Assembly: GCA_963576725.1 (NCBI GenBank)
Contig: OY755239.1
Location: 57,622,453 to 57,686,452, forward strand
Source: Azorinus chamasolen
Taxonomy: Eukaryota; Mollusca; Bivalvia; Cardiida; Solecurtidae
Length of the DNA: 64,000 bases
Direction: 5' to 3'
The notes beneath the pieces are model-generated. The model made no database searches and was not told the DNA's origin. It was given only the letters and a program-made list of their open reading frames with translations. The translations under genes and the position numbers were made by a program. Position 1 is the first letter of the stretch. Each line of letters begins with the position of its first letter. Positions 28,810 through 39,359 of the stretch are shown in pieces.

Positions 28810-29088
28810 AAATACCCGTATATAACAAACTCCATCGAAATAAAATATGGAGCAGGTTTACAGGTAGGTATAAAAAGAATAAGTAACACCATCACATAGG
28901 GGTAAGTAGAACAATTGGTGTTCGGCTCACAAGGAACAGCCCCCATAAATACGCATATGGCACCCATTCCTCCATGGGCCGAACAGGCTTGAGTAGAACC
29001 AGCCCTGCAAGCCGTATCAGGTAAACATTGCAGACCCAGATAAGAATCCGCAAGATGCGGTCTCTCGTGAGGGTATGCATCGATTGGC
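28810..29088 (+). repeat. Local duplication, unit 2
   Basis: AATACCCGTATATAACAAACT, CCATCGAAATAAAATATGGAG and CAGGTTTACAGG. After about 130 extra bases comes the same hairpin type (TAAACATTGCAGACCCAGAT / GAGGGTATGCATCGATTGG). Confidence 0.65.
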
Positions 29089-29822
29089 GCGTTCTATGGA
29101 ATTGACTGGGATATTAAACAAGTATTTCGGATTGCAGGACAAGTTGATTAAGAGACAGTCAGTCATGTATGCGCGATCACCTTATTAACCAGTGTCCACA
29201 GGCGACCGCCCAATACAGGACGAGTTGTCCTGTACTAGGCAGTCACTCGGTTAGATGTCGCCAACCACAGACCGACTTTGTATCAAAACACTACAATGTG
29301 GGGATTACAATTCACTGAAAATAACTTAGAGATGCCTGTGGTGCAGACAGTTTGGATTCTGATCAAGTACATCTCGAGGGGTATTTGAGCTGTGTCCATA
29401 CTGGTCGACAATCATTACAGTGCGAGGTAGCCTTCTGTCAATCTATTTAACTGCTGGAGAAAATGTAGCCATAGTAGCTTCACATTATTTACATTTTGTA
29501 CACATGTCGTCTTATATGCAGGTACGTATCGGGTAAACTATCGTCGTCAGACTAGAGCAGGATCTGCACGTGCAGTATAGCTAATTACAGTTAGACCACA
29601 CTACAGCAAAGTCTCTGTAAGTATTGAGGTGTAGGTATATTTGATCTGTAGCAGTACAGTAAGTAATAACAATTGATAATGGCTATGGCATGGGATAATA
29701 AGATAATATATTAGATGCTTATTAAAGTGAGTATAAAAATTGAGCATCCTCAATATTTAAAAAATTGTAGATCTCTATCGTGAAGTTTCCAAGATGATTT
29801 AGATCTAAGGCATTTTCTTCAC
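29089..29822. other. No recognised gene
   Basis: Holds a short imperfect palindrome (about 29205-29250, GGCGACCGCCCAATACAGGA with ACTAGGCAGTCACTCGG). Otherwise unique sequence. Confidence 0.3.
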
Positions 29823-29878
29823 AGTTTGGGTCCCGATCGGACACGATCGTTCCATGTCCGATCTGGATCCAAACTGGC
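29823..29878. repeat. Isolated F/H-type hairpin core
   Basis: CAGTTTGGGTCCCGATCGGAC and GTCCGATCTGGATCCAAACTG form a palindrome without recognisable MITE arms. It lies 3' of the LINE frame. Confidence 0.6.
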
Positions 29879-30011
29879 TACAGAGTGCATATAGCCATTA
29901 CCGACAGGATAAAAGTTAGGCATGACATATTATGTGTTAGTATTGTTTCTAAATACATGTATGAATCGGGGAGGTGTCGGGCAGACTTGTTGTATAGTAA
30001 AGGAATAAATG

Positions 30012-33000
30012 TTATCTTTTGAATTTATTCATGACAAAACAGACAAATTGACTAACAGATTTAAGCACGTGTGCAGGAGCTTCAGATAAAAGATAGTTCA
30101 ATGGCAAGTGCTGTGAGATAATTGGGATACTTGTCTTTAGAATACGATTTCTTTCTTGGGAAAAGTAACTACAGTTTATTAGATAATGTTTTTCAGTTCC
30201 AATCTCGTTGGAATCACATAATGGACAAATTCTCTCTTGGAAAGATGTTCCGTCGTGTCGTCCAGTCTCTACCGGGAGAAAGTGGTTGGCTGTTCGAAAT
30301 TTAAAAAGGGTAAGGTATGTCTGTTTGTCTAGTTCTTTAAGATATGATTCTAACTGTACGTTTTTCTTGAAGCCGTAATAAGTTCGACCTTTGTTTGATT
30401 GTTGGAGGCTGGCATGCCAGTTCTGTTTAAACTGATCAATTAGGGTTTGCTTTATGACCAGGTGAATATTTTTTAGGTTTATTGATAACTGATTATACCA
30501 TATGTCAGGTCGTCCCACAGAGCATAGTATATCTTTAATTTTATTTAGCCATTTAAAGTCATCACGTGGTAAATTTAATATGTAATTATAAATTTGAAAG
30601 GCAAGCTTTTGTTCTTTCCCTGATACTAGCCGGGCCCAGTAAGCAATCATACGAGTTTGCACAACTATAGAAATTGGGTATCTGCCAAGTTCTCCATAAA
30701 GGAAGGATATTGGTGTAGATTTTCTTGCTTTAGTTATTTTCCTCAGGAAGTCATTGTGTACCTTTTCAATAATATCAATGTTTTCATATCCAAATATTTC
30801 CGAACCATAAGTAAGTATTGGCAGAACTGTGTGATCAAACAACTTTATTGTTAAGTCTATGGGTAAATTTGCATTTTTGGTTCTAGTATATAGCAGCTGT
30901 AGAGCTTTTGTGGCTTGTTGAGCAATGTGTTTTCTTGCTGCTAAGAAAGAACCATTGCTTGATAAAGTAATGCCTAGGTAGTGATACTTGTTAGTTATTT
31001 CAAGCGATTGTTTACCTAATTTAAAATCAAACTTTTTCAGTTGTCTTGCGCCAAATATAACTACCTTTGTTTTGTTTGTGTTTACTTTAAGGTGCCAGTT
31101 AGTACAGTACTCGTGAAAAATGTTTAAGCTTTTTTGGAAGTCTGAGGGTGAATCAGAGATGATGATGGTGTCGTCCGCGTAGAGTAAGATCATAAGTTTA
31201 AGCCAGAGTGTTAGATCCATAGGATCGTCCAACTCTACGCCAACAGCGCCTTGCATGTATAGGTATGTTTGGAGATCATTTAAAAATAGGGAAAATAGTA
31301 TAGGAGACAAGTTTTCTCCTTGTCTCACGCCAATTTCAGACATGAAGGTCGGGGATAGGGAGCCATTATGGAATATACATGACTTGATGTTACTGTACAT
31401 GCTATTGATCAAGTTAAAGAATTTTCCATTGATCGAATTCTGGATAAGTTTATGCCAAAGTCCTGCTCTCCACACCTTGTCAAATGCCTGAGAAAAGTCA
31501 ATAAATGCACAGAAAAGTTTTTGCTTTCTCTTTTTAAACAGTTCTACTAATGTGTGCAACGTAAATATGTGGTCAGAGCATGAGTAACCAGATCTGAAGC
31601 CTGCTTGATTTTCTTCAATGATGTCATTATTATCTAGAAAAGTAGTAAGGCGTCGATTTAATATTGAGGTGAATAGTTTACCCAGGCAGCTTAAAATTGT
31701 TATGGGTCGGTAATTGTTAGTATCTTTACGATCTCCTTTATTTTTGTAAATAGGGATAATTGCACCTTGGAGCCAGGATTGGGGTATGTGACCTGTGTCC
31801 AACACTTGGTTGAATAATACGCAGTAGAGAGGGGTAAGTATATCTTTACTTGCTTTTATGTGTTCGTTTAAAATGTTGTCTTGATAGCTAGGTGACTTTC
31901 CATTATTTAGGTGTTTAATACAGTTTAGGATTTCTGTTTCGGTTATTGTCGAGTTAAGGTAGTTGTTTGTCTCCGTTAAGTTATTATCGACGGCGTATCT
32001 GTCATCAGAGATGGTGTTTTGGTTGATTATTTTAAAATGATCGTAAAACTCTTGTAACGATGGCGTACTATCGTTTGTCTGCTTGTGTTTAAGGTTTTTT
32101 AGGAAATTCCAGTACTGTTTTGGATTTTTTTCGCTCATGTTTCTCAGTTTAGATTGCTGTAAAGTTTGGTGTTTTTTAATAAATATATTCATTGTTCGCT
32201 TATACTGTTTGCTAGCATTCTGGAGTCGTAGTTTATTGTCAGCATTTCGAAGATTTCTATACTTTTGCCGTGCGTCATGGTAATTGTTTCTAGCTTTTTG
32301 GCACTTGGGGCCATACCAAAGTTTACTATTAGGTTTGATGTTGGTGAAATGTGTACTTTGTTGTTGTGGGAATGCATTTTGTGAGGCGTCACAGAAAACG
32401 GACGCAATTTTACCAGTTACATAATCAATGGCCTCCGTGGACTGCGGGGCTTCAATAAGGTGGTTGGTAAGTGAGTGAATTTGATCAATATCTATGCAGT
32501 CTAGGAAGATATGTGTCAACTCTGGTTTCCAGGGTGGTTTAAATGTTTTACTATTGAGGTTGCTAGGCAGGATCTTAGGTACAGGCATATCTATTTTGAA
32601 ATGTACAGCGCTATGTCCATCTGAGAATAGAGCATCTGTTTCGACTATTTCGAATTCGGATATGTATTCGAGACAATCAGCTGTAGCGATTGCATAATCA
32701 ATGACTGATCTATCTCTAAATGTATAAGCACCTGCGTTTCTATCTTTGAATAAGCGACCGTTAAGAATAAAAAGATTATTATTTCTACAAATATCAATTA
32801 TTTTCAAACCGTTAGTATTTGTTCGTTTGTCACAGGAACACCTTTCCAAGGGAATGTCTAGGTTTTCTAGCAGAACATATTTATCAAAGAAGGCTTGCGA
32901 ATCGGCGTCGATATCTAGGACCGAGGTCAAATGTGGATCAGAGGGGACAAAGTCCGACAGCTGTCCTGTTCTTCCATTAGTATCTCCGACAAGGTAAACA

Positions 33001-33224
33001 GATTTAAAATGTGAGCATTTGTCAGCAATTTCGTTTTCAAATTCGTCAAGATAATCCTCATTAAGGAAGCGTGAGTTTTCAGGAGGCAGATATACAGAAC
33101 CAAGGATAATAGGTTCCTCTGAATTATTTAACTTGGTATTTAATTTTACCCATAATATGTATTCAGATTTGATTACAGATAACAAGTGGACAACAAGGGA
33201 AAATGTCTTCATGAACACAGACAC
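30012..33224 (-). CDS. LINE endonuclease-reverse transcriptase, 5'-truncated
   Basis: An open frame of 1070 residues, extendable to 33263 before an in-frame stop. An APE-type endonuclease fills residues 1-210, with GDTN at 80-83, DYA near 176 and a terminal SDGHSAV at 201. Its N-terminal catalytic Asn and Glu segments are missing, so the copy is 5'-truncated. The reverse transcriptase spans about 480-780, with FIDFSQAFD at 574, GVRQG at 632 and YADD at 682. A C-x2-C-x9-H-x4-C zinc-like motif lies at 1000-1018. It belongs to the Jockey/CR1/I side of APE-type LINEs; the clade was not fixed. Unlike all surrounding DNA it contains no MITE, which suggests recent insertion. No poly-A or tandem tail was identified after the stop. 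Confidence 0.93.
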   Translation of the reverse strand: MSVFMKTFSLVVHLLSVIKSEYILWVKLNTKLNNSEEPIILGSVYLPPENSRFLNEDYLDEFENEIADKCSHFKSVYLVGDTNGRTGQLSDFVPSDPHLTSVLDIDADSQAFFDKYVLLENLDIPLERCSCDKRTNTNGLKIIDICRNNNLFILNGRLFKDRNAGAYTFRDRSVIDYAIATADCLEYISEFEIVETDALFSDGHSAVHFKIDMPVPKILPSNLNSKTFKPPWKPELTHIFLDCIDIDQIHSLTNHLIEAPQSTEAIDYVTGKIASVFCDASQNAFPQQQSTHFTNIKPNSKLWYGPKCQKARNNYHDARQKYRNLRNADNKLRLQNASKQYKRTMNIFIKKHQTLQQSKLRNMSEKNPKQYWNFLKNLKHKQTNDSTPSLQEFYDHFKIINQNTISDDRYAVDNNLTETNNYLNSTITETEILNCIKHLNNGKSPSYQDNILNEHIKASKDILTPLYCVLFNQVLDTGHIPQSWLQGAIIPIYKNKGDRKDTNNYRPITILSCLGKLFTSILNRRLTTFLDNNDIIEENQAGFRSGYSCSDHIFTLHTLVELFKKRKQKLFCAFIDFSQAFDKVWRAGLWHKLIQNSINGKFFNLINSMYSNIKSCIFHNGSLSPTFMSEIGVRQGENLSPILFSLFLNDLQTYLYMQGAVGVELDDPMDLTLWLKLMILLYADDTIIISDSPSDFQKSLNIFHEYCTNWHLKVNTNKTKVVIFGARQLKKFDFKLGKQSLEITNKYHYLGITLSSNGSFLAARKHIAQQATKALQLLYTRTKNANLPIDLTIKLFDHTVLPILTYGSEIFGYENIDIIEKVHNDFLRKITKARKSTPISFLYGELGRYPISIVVQTRMIAYWARLVSGKEQKLAFQIYNYILNLPRDDFKWLNKIKDILCSVGRPDIWYNQLSINLKNIHLVIKQTLIDQFKQNWHASLQQSNKGRTYYGFKKNVQLESYLKELDKQTYLTLFKFRTANHFLPVETGRHDGTSFQERICPLCDSNEIGTEKHYLINCSYFSQERNRILKTSIPIISQHLPLNYLLSEAPAHVLKSVSQFVCFVMNKFKR

Positions 33225-33352
33225 TACTGTTAGTACAACATGAGAAGGTGTAAAGTGCAGCGACTATTCAAAGACACTACATTATACGTACTTCCTCTTT
33301 CGGAGGCGGATGCTATACCGTTCTGCTAATGTGGTCCACACTCAATCGTAAT

Positions 33353-33836
33353 CAGGTGCGGATCCAGGATTTCAGATTATTTTTTTTTGGGGGGGGGGGG
33401 GGGGCGTAGAATTTGTTTTGGAGGGGGGCGTATATTTGTTATGTTTGATGACATAAATAAATAGTGTGTTTGTAATACATGTTGAGCTTAATTGGGTGAG
33501 GGAAATAAAATACTCTGAACCATTGTTTTATTGTTTTTTAGTAGATACAGTAAAACCTCTCTATGACGACCACTAAATTACATCAATTATTTTGTGTTAA
33601 AGGCAGGTGGCTGCTTAAAGCAAGGTGAAAGTAAAACAGAACGCTCCTTATGGGACCGTTTTGTTTTACTTTCACCTTGCTTTAAGCAGCCACCTGCTCT
33701 AAATACCAATTAACACAATTTAGTGGTCGTTATAGAGAGGTTTTACTGTATATAGATCTAAAATATTACTAAAAAATTGTTTTGGCAATTTTAGGGGGGG
33801 CGTACGCCGGTTCCGCCCCCTCTAAACCCGCGCCTG
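33353..33836. mobile_element. DNA transposon with 5-bp GTAAT duplication, carrying C1
   Basis: Ends CAGGTGCGGATCCAGGAT and CTAAACCCGCGCCTG are imperfect inverted repeats. GTAAT occurs directly outside both (33348-33352, 33837-33841). A T-run and G-run (33380-33404) and a GGGGGGGCGTACGCCGG motif lie inside. There is no coding capacity. C1 copy 4 interrupts it. CAGG-starting ends fit hAT- or CMC-like elements; the superfamily is unsettled. Confidence 0.72.
33548..33748. mobile_element. MITE family C1, copy 4 (nested)
   Basis: TA on both sides (33546-33547, 33749-33750). Complete ends and a near-perfect inner palindrome (centre CGCTCCTTATGGGACCG, diverged). Confidence 0.88.
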
Positions 33837-34034
33837 GTAATGTAAATTCAATGTAAATGACCAGAACAGCCAATACGTGTAATCAAGATTAGTTATTTTA
33901 TACTGTCAATGATGAGCAGGTATGCCTAAATAAATTAAGTGTCTGCATGTCTATTGTTCAATGGCGCAAACAGCAATGACAATTCTAAGACAGATGCGTA
34001 GTAGTCATATTATATGGTGGCATTATACTGCTGA

Positions 34035-34190
34035 GTGCGACCTGACTGGAATTTGCAAGAGCACTTGGTACCGAGGGTAGCTCGGAGTCTCAGCTGGATT
34101 CAACCTGTGTAACATTCAGTCAATAGTTTCTCAAACGCTTCAACACATATGATTTTGACTAACCACAACGAGACGCACGCGTTCAGTTAA
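34035..34190 (+). mobile_element. Family H, diverged copy
   Basis: TACCGAGGGTAGCTCGGAGTC core, GCTGGATTCAACCTGTG, CATTCAGTCAATAGTTTCTC. Confidence 0.55.
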
Positions 34191-34302
34191 CATTTACCGT
34201 TACAGGTTGATGCAACTGTTCGCAAATGTTAAGTTGTCAGTGTAATGGCGTCGCTTTATTTTCAAATCTGTTATGTTGATCCAGAGGTCCTTATACATGT
34301 AA

Positions 34303-34480
34303 GATGAGTAATTTAAATAATTTTCAAGAATAGCTTTTTTATTTCTGCACCAAACCCTATGTTGCGACCACTCTTTAGAATCGTCTCTTCGAGACGATTC
34401 TAAAGAGTGGTAACAACATAGGGTTTGGTGAAGAAATAACGATTTAGTATATGAGTACGCACCTTTATATTTATGCTCTG
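34303..34480. repeat. Foldback family D, copy 3
   Basis: Palindrome 34348-34430 is almost perfect (CACCAAACCCTATGTTG and inverse) around GTCTCTTCGAGAC. Both outer arms are preserved. Confidence 0.85.
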
Positions 34481-34826
34481 TGGCAGCTATCAGTGTGTTC
34501 TAGAGGAGTCTCTCTATTTGAAAAGGCGTTAAAAGGCGCCACTTTAAAGCAGATATAGTTCAGTCACTATTCAATGATATACATGTATGTTCTGTACAAC
34601 TCCTTCTCTACGAATTCCGACATGTTAATTTACTTTAAGTCGCTATTCGAATTAGAACCGACTAGACAATATCTGTTTCTGATTTAGTATCAATTCAGTT
34701 TGTTTCCTTAATCAATACTTTGTCTTACATGAATAATAGAAACTTTCCAATTAACTCTTACAAGAAAAATACGCACGATAGATACAGTTTGTGATTGATT
34801 TCCAATTGAATTTCAAGTAAAAGCCC
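34481..34826. other. No recognisable feature
   Basis: Unique AT-rich sequence. Confidence 0.35.
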
Positions 34827-35015
34827 TTAACTCGCTGTGACAAAATAATGGGAACTCAAAGTTAGATCTGTTGCAATTTTGACATTTTCCTAAAGCTTTT
34901 GGGAAACTATTGACCATGTGACAAACAGTTTGGATCCAAATGAGACGCCGAGTAACTCGGCGTCTCATCTGGACCAAACTGTTTGCAAGTCAGGTCGCTA
35001 TTATATGAATTAGGG
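34827..35015 (-). mobile_element. MITE family H, copy with perfect core
   Basis: TTAACTCGCTGTGACAAAAT start, ACTATTGACCATGTGACAAAC, palindrome around GCCGAGTAACTCGGC (34923-34987) and a GCAAGTCAGGTCGC arm. Confidence 0.75.
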
Positions 35016-35395
35016 ATCATATTAACGAATGGCAACATCAAATAAATGTGGTTTTGAAGTTTTACAAAGCTTTGTAATTGCTGAATGGATACATTCTGAC
35101 CAGAAGTATAATATATAATACGGGTTGTGTATGACCATTTGCATGATGTTTCTAATTTACCTACAGACATGTACCACGAGGATATATCCAAATACAAGTG
35201 ATTACCAAAACGACCACTACATGTATATTGTTCTGTAATTGATAAGCCGTTAATCAATATAACAGTACGGATGATATGACAATAATCTATTATGACTCTG
35301 TCCAATAGTATTTCAGTATATTGTTTTGTGTGTATCGGTTGTATTAACCCTTAAAATGATAGTATCTACATGTACTTGCAACGCGTTTTAAAAAT
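35016..35395. other. No recognisable feature
   Basis: Unique sequence leading into repeat K. Confidence 0.35.
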
Positions 35396-35745
35396 GCCTA
35401 ACAATTGCATAAATCATTTGTTTATATCCTGAAAAGATGTATACCGCACGAAAACCAGTCGAATAAACACCGAAGAAGACACAGGTTTCATGTGTTCAAT
35501 GTTATTTGGTAATGTATTTATTCGGCTCGCATTTTAGTTTCGTTAACTGTCCGACCAAGACCGATACTATTTTGTTGTAGAACAAACACTATAAGTATCG
35601 ATGCAAACGGCTTGCTTTGTATCACAGGGGCCTTTTCTGTACAAGTTAAAATGGTCAATCGTCATAATAATGATTGAACACAACAAATACCAAGTTTTAT
35701 GATGTTACTGAAAATAAACGTTCATTGTAGGGACTTCCTCTTTGA
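35396..35745 (+). repeat. Dispersed repeat K, copy 1
   Basis: CCTAACAATTGCATAAATC start and GTAGGGACTTCCTCTT end. It matches the reverse complement of 59945-60315 over its whole length with moderate divergence. It contains AAACACCGAAGAAG and TTTTGTTGTAGAACAAA blocks. There are no terminal inverted repeats, hairpin core or coding frame. The class is unknown. Confidence 0.8.
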
Positions 35746-36120
35746 GGTGTGGCCACATAGTCGTTCGTGGACATAGTTGAATTTATGTATTTCAATGTCA
35801 TTTGTATATATACATACTATACAGATATATTGCATTTAAGATGTATACATCCATTCAAAATATAATTATAAGAGACTACATGCATATTCATTTATCACAT
35901 TCTAAACAATAATATCAGCTAATTACATTTTCCATTTTATAATTGAAATGCAATATTTAACCTTTACAAACTGATTACTTAGTTCAACATACCGACATCC
36001 GTACAGTACGATTTATCCATGATGCATATTAAATTAGAGAAGCCGTGAATTTCAATTAATTTTTGACTAGAGAGTGGTACTTTAGAGGCAAAAATGCACC
36101 CGTAGTGCAAACGTACTACA
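35746..36120. other. No recognisable feature
   Basis: AT-rich unique sequence. Confidence 0.35.
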
Positions 36121-36193
36121 ACTCTATGCTTGATCGGAATCGGAAGTTGTCAAAATTGCACGAGATCCATATTTCACAGCGGGGTAAGGGTTA
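36121..36193 (+). mobile_element. Family H right end
   Basis: GAAGTTGTCAAAATTGCACGAG then CAGCGGGGTAAGGGTTAA. The rest is missing. Confidence 0.6.
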
Positions 36194-36337
36194 AAAGTTC
36201 AATATCTATGTCACCACATACACGTTTCTGTTATAATGTGATGTTCTATTCTCTCGTATACTGTCTAAGTGCAACCTTGTCTCATACATAAATATGATGT
36301 GAATGTTTAAACCTTAACTTTCTGAATAATTAAAACT

Positions 36338-36552
36338 GAACCCCTCCCTTTCTGAATATTAATCAACTCATTCTTGAAACCATTGTGATAAATAGAACAT
36401 TTGCTCCATAGGAGCAAATGCGCTATTTATCACAATGGTTTCAATACTACACAATTCTTAAATTTTCCTTTTCTCTAGTGAATGCTCATCCTTTTCGGTA
36501 GATTTATTCAAAGAGGTTGGGTCTAAAAATATTCTAGGAGAGAATGGGTCTA
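36338..36552 (+). mobile_element. MITE family E, copy 4
   Basis: GAAACCATTGTGATAAATAG hairpin around TTTGCTCCATAGGAGCAAA, TTTCGGTAGATTTATTCAAAG arm and an AGGAGAGAATGGGT end. The left end is diverged. Confidence 0.8.
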
Positions 36553-36584
36553 ACTAAAAAATGTATCAAAAAATATTAACGAAG

Positions 36585-36680
36585 AAAATAAATTTTATGA
36601 AAAACTGTGCAGACCTTGATCAAATGATTCCCCCAGGGACCCTTAGATCTGGCTCAACATTGTTTGCAAAGGATTAATAT
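36585..36680. mobile_element. I-like hairpin remnant
   Basis: AAACTGTGCAGACCTTGATC / CTGGCTCAACATTGTTTGC with a degenerate centre. Confidence 0.4.
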
Positions 36681-36904
36681 ATTCGGTTCCGTATATTAAG
36701 TGTTAAGGAAGTATAAAAAGTAGTGCATATTGATTTTAGGATAATTGTAATAAAACAATATGTCGCCCATTTGTTCTCAGGTTGCACATGTATACAGCAA
36801 CGATCAATACCTTTGTATAAAGATACATTTCAGTCCTTATGCTGTAGAAATGCTGATTGCGTAAGCTCTGGTCTATCTGGGCCAATGGTTACATACTTTT
36901 GTTT

Positions 36905-37015
36905 CATTAAAGCTTTAGAGGAACAACTATGTGCCAAAACTGAGTTACTCGGTGTTTGTCCAGGATCAGATCGGGTTTCAAATGCAACTTGCGTCGCTTT
37001 GAACAGGATTAGGGA
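36905..37015 (-). mobile_element. Family H remnant
   Basis: CTGAGTTACTCGGTGTTTG and CAGGATCAGATCGGGTTTC, with a CAACTTGCGTCGC arm. Confidence 0.4.
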
Positions 37016-37499
37016 TTCGAACAATTTAAATCATTATAAATCAGTTTTTGCCACTAGAAAACAAACTGTGATATAATGGCCTCTAAGGTCAACCTTAATA
37101 CGGCCTCTTGAGAATAACCACCACAAAACGGTAATTTCTGTTTATTGACAAAAGAATTATTTGCCGCCTTTGAAGTTGTAAATAGTCCCTGTATAGAGGA
37201 TGATTAGGCCTACACAATCGGAACAGACAATTTCTTTCTCATTAATTTAGATTTCCTACTGATTTATAACTTTTATTGCCGGTGTTTACAGACACTTGTG
37301 AGGTTGTAGATGGCTTAAGAAAACGCTTACCCTTCGTTATTCTACAAAAGGTACATTTACTACTTTTTCGTTCTTCACCAAAAGGAAGTTTGCGCTTTAA
37401 AACAAAATATTTTTCGAGCAGTGTTTTTCACGTGAATTTCAACATCGTTGTAATTATATATCGATTGGAACGGTGAAGTTAGAACGCGTCCGTTTCTAT
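37016..37499. other. No recognisable feature
   Basis: Unique sequence. No exon supported. Confidence 0.35.
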
Positions 37500-37622
37500 C
37501 TAATTCAACCTTGTATTGTGATGTTTTAAAACCAATGTGAAAAATATTTATCACAATGGTTTCAAAACGTGACTTAAATACAGAGGGGTCAAAAGCCGTC
37601 AATATCAAGGAATGGGTTAAAT
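37500..37622 (-). mobile_element. Family E, deleted copy
   Basis: ATTTATCACAATGGTTTCAAAA, GTCAAAAGCCGTCAATATC and a GGAATGGGTTAA end. The hairpin centre is deleted. Confidence 0.65.
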
Positions 37623-37946
37623 GTGTCAACGAATATGTTATTGGTCACGACTTTGTAGATAAAAACAGGTAAACACATGTGTACATCTTTGTTACATGTA
37701 TACATCATATTCTAAAGTGATAGCACGGTTAACATTGTGTATAGTACGGAACAGCAAGAACTTTCCGGGTTGACTGAACAATACCACTGAAATAAATGAC
37801 CATAGAATGGCACGTCCAGGTGTCGTGAATTAATATTGTGTACCTTTACACGAGTCTGTATATTGATAGTGTGTAATTTTACACGAGTCTGAAGAATGTC
37901 GGCCTGTTCGTCTTCCCCTGACGACGAGACAATCAGTCAAGGAATG

Positions 37947-37966
37947 AGTGAGTGAGTGAGTGAGTA
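37947..37966 (+). repeat. (GTGA)n microsatellite
   Basis: Five GAGT/GTGA units. Confidence 0.85.
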
Positions 37967-38094
37967 CATGTAAGTACATGAAATGAGAATGCACTCTCCA
38001 ACCGGGATGTCACAAGCTCTATCATCGGGTTGGCCCCTTCCATATATCTAAATCGAGTATAGTGTAGCATAAGTATCGCCTGTAGTTCAGAATA

Positions 38095-38258
38095 CAGTAA
38101 AACCCCTGTAACGCGACCACCAAAAGGGGGCATACTTCTGGGCGACATAGGCAGGTGGCAGCTTAATGCAGGACGAAAGTTATGCAGAAAGCTCCTATAG
38201 GAGCTTTCTGCACAACGTTCGTCCTGCATTAAGCAGCCATCTGTTTATAATGTCCCAA
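38095..38258. mobile_element. MITE family C2, right end missing
   Basis: CAGTAAAACCCCTGTAACGC after TA and a near-perfect palindrome around AGCTCCTATAGGAGCT. It stops at GTTTATAATGTCCC. Confidence 0.75.
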
Positions 38259-38374
38259 ATGTCAGGAAACTGGACATTGGGTCGGGGCTAGTCTGTTTCC
38301 ATTAGCCTTATGTGTCACAGAAAACAGACGGACTAGCTGCCTTTGAACAAAAAGGATGTTAATTCTCTGATAGA

Positions 38375-38577
38375 AACGCTTTTGATCTTAAGCGATCTTA
38401 TATTAATTGGACACAGGAATCTTAAATAACAGGTGGTTGCTCAATACAGGGCAAAAGTGATGCAGAAAGCTCCTGTAGGAGCTGCCTGCATTACCTTTGA
38501 CATGTATTAAGCTACCATCTGCCTTAAAGAACCATAATTATACCTCTTTGTGATGGTCGCTTAAGACAGGTTCTACT
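38375..38577. mobile_element. MITE family C2, diverged
   Basis: AACAGGTGGTTGCTCAATAC, AGCTCCTGTAGGAGCT and a GGTCGCTTAAGACAGGTTCTACT end. Confidence 0.65.
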
Positions 38578-38579
38578 TT

Positions 38580-38790
38580 ATTTGCAAACAGAGTAGACTT
38601 GAATCATACTGTTCCAAGTAGGAGCTGTTTCCCCAGTGTCCGCTCTACCTGCTTCTTGGGGGGTAATATAGAACTGATTAAACGGCCAGGCCAGCCAAAA
38701 GTCATGTGTTCCTATTTCAGCATTCACCTTTATAAGCAATATGTCAATTATACTTATTTCTAACAGTTTGTCCGTTAACAGCTTAAATAA
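38580..38790 (-). mobile_element. Family B, partial
   Basis: TTTGCAAACAGAGTAGACTTG, diverged core and a TCATGTGTTCCTATTTCAGC arm. The ends are lost. Confidence 0.5.
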
Positions 38791-38988
38791 ATGAACAATA
38801 AACAAACATGTTTTACATAACAGGAACAATACGCGAAATGTCTTTTGCAATGCATTTTGTATTTAAAAACGGTGTGTAATATTATGGTTCATAGCTACAA
38901 CCATATTTGGACAAACTGTACAATATTTATAATTTGTAAAATGAGATATAAATGGTAAATTGTCAACAAAAAGTATATTGTACATGTA

Positions 38989-39193
38989 CAGTGAAACCCC
39001 GCTAATGCGACCACTTAATAAACAGCCACTGGCGCCCTTTAAAGCAGGTGGTTGCTTAATGCAGGACGAAAGTTATGCAGAAAGCTCCTATAGGAGCTTT
39101 CTGCATAACTTTCGTCCTGCATTAAGCTACCACATGCCTCTGACACCCAGAATTATGCCCCTTTTTGGTGGTCGCATTAGCGGGTTTTTACTG
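38989..39193. mobile_element. MITE family C2, near-intact copy
   Basis: TA on both sides, CAGTGAAACCCCGCTAATGC and GCGGGTTTTTACTG ends. The palindrome (39046-39134) is almost perfect. Confidence 0.9.
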
Positions 39194-39359
39194 TATATTA
39201 AAATATTTAAAAACCGTAATATCGGAATTGCAACTGCAATTAACACTTTCATCGACAAAGTTGTCGGAATGTGACTCACGGTGCTTGCTACATGTACAAC
39301 CGGCGAAACCGTGGTTACCTTAGCAAACAGGTTGGATCTAGACGAGAGCTCCTAGTAAC

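Noticed and set aside
30122..32997. Short plus-strand open frames across the LINE
   Set aside because: They are antisense shadows of the 1070-residue LINE frame.
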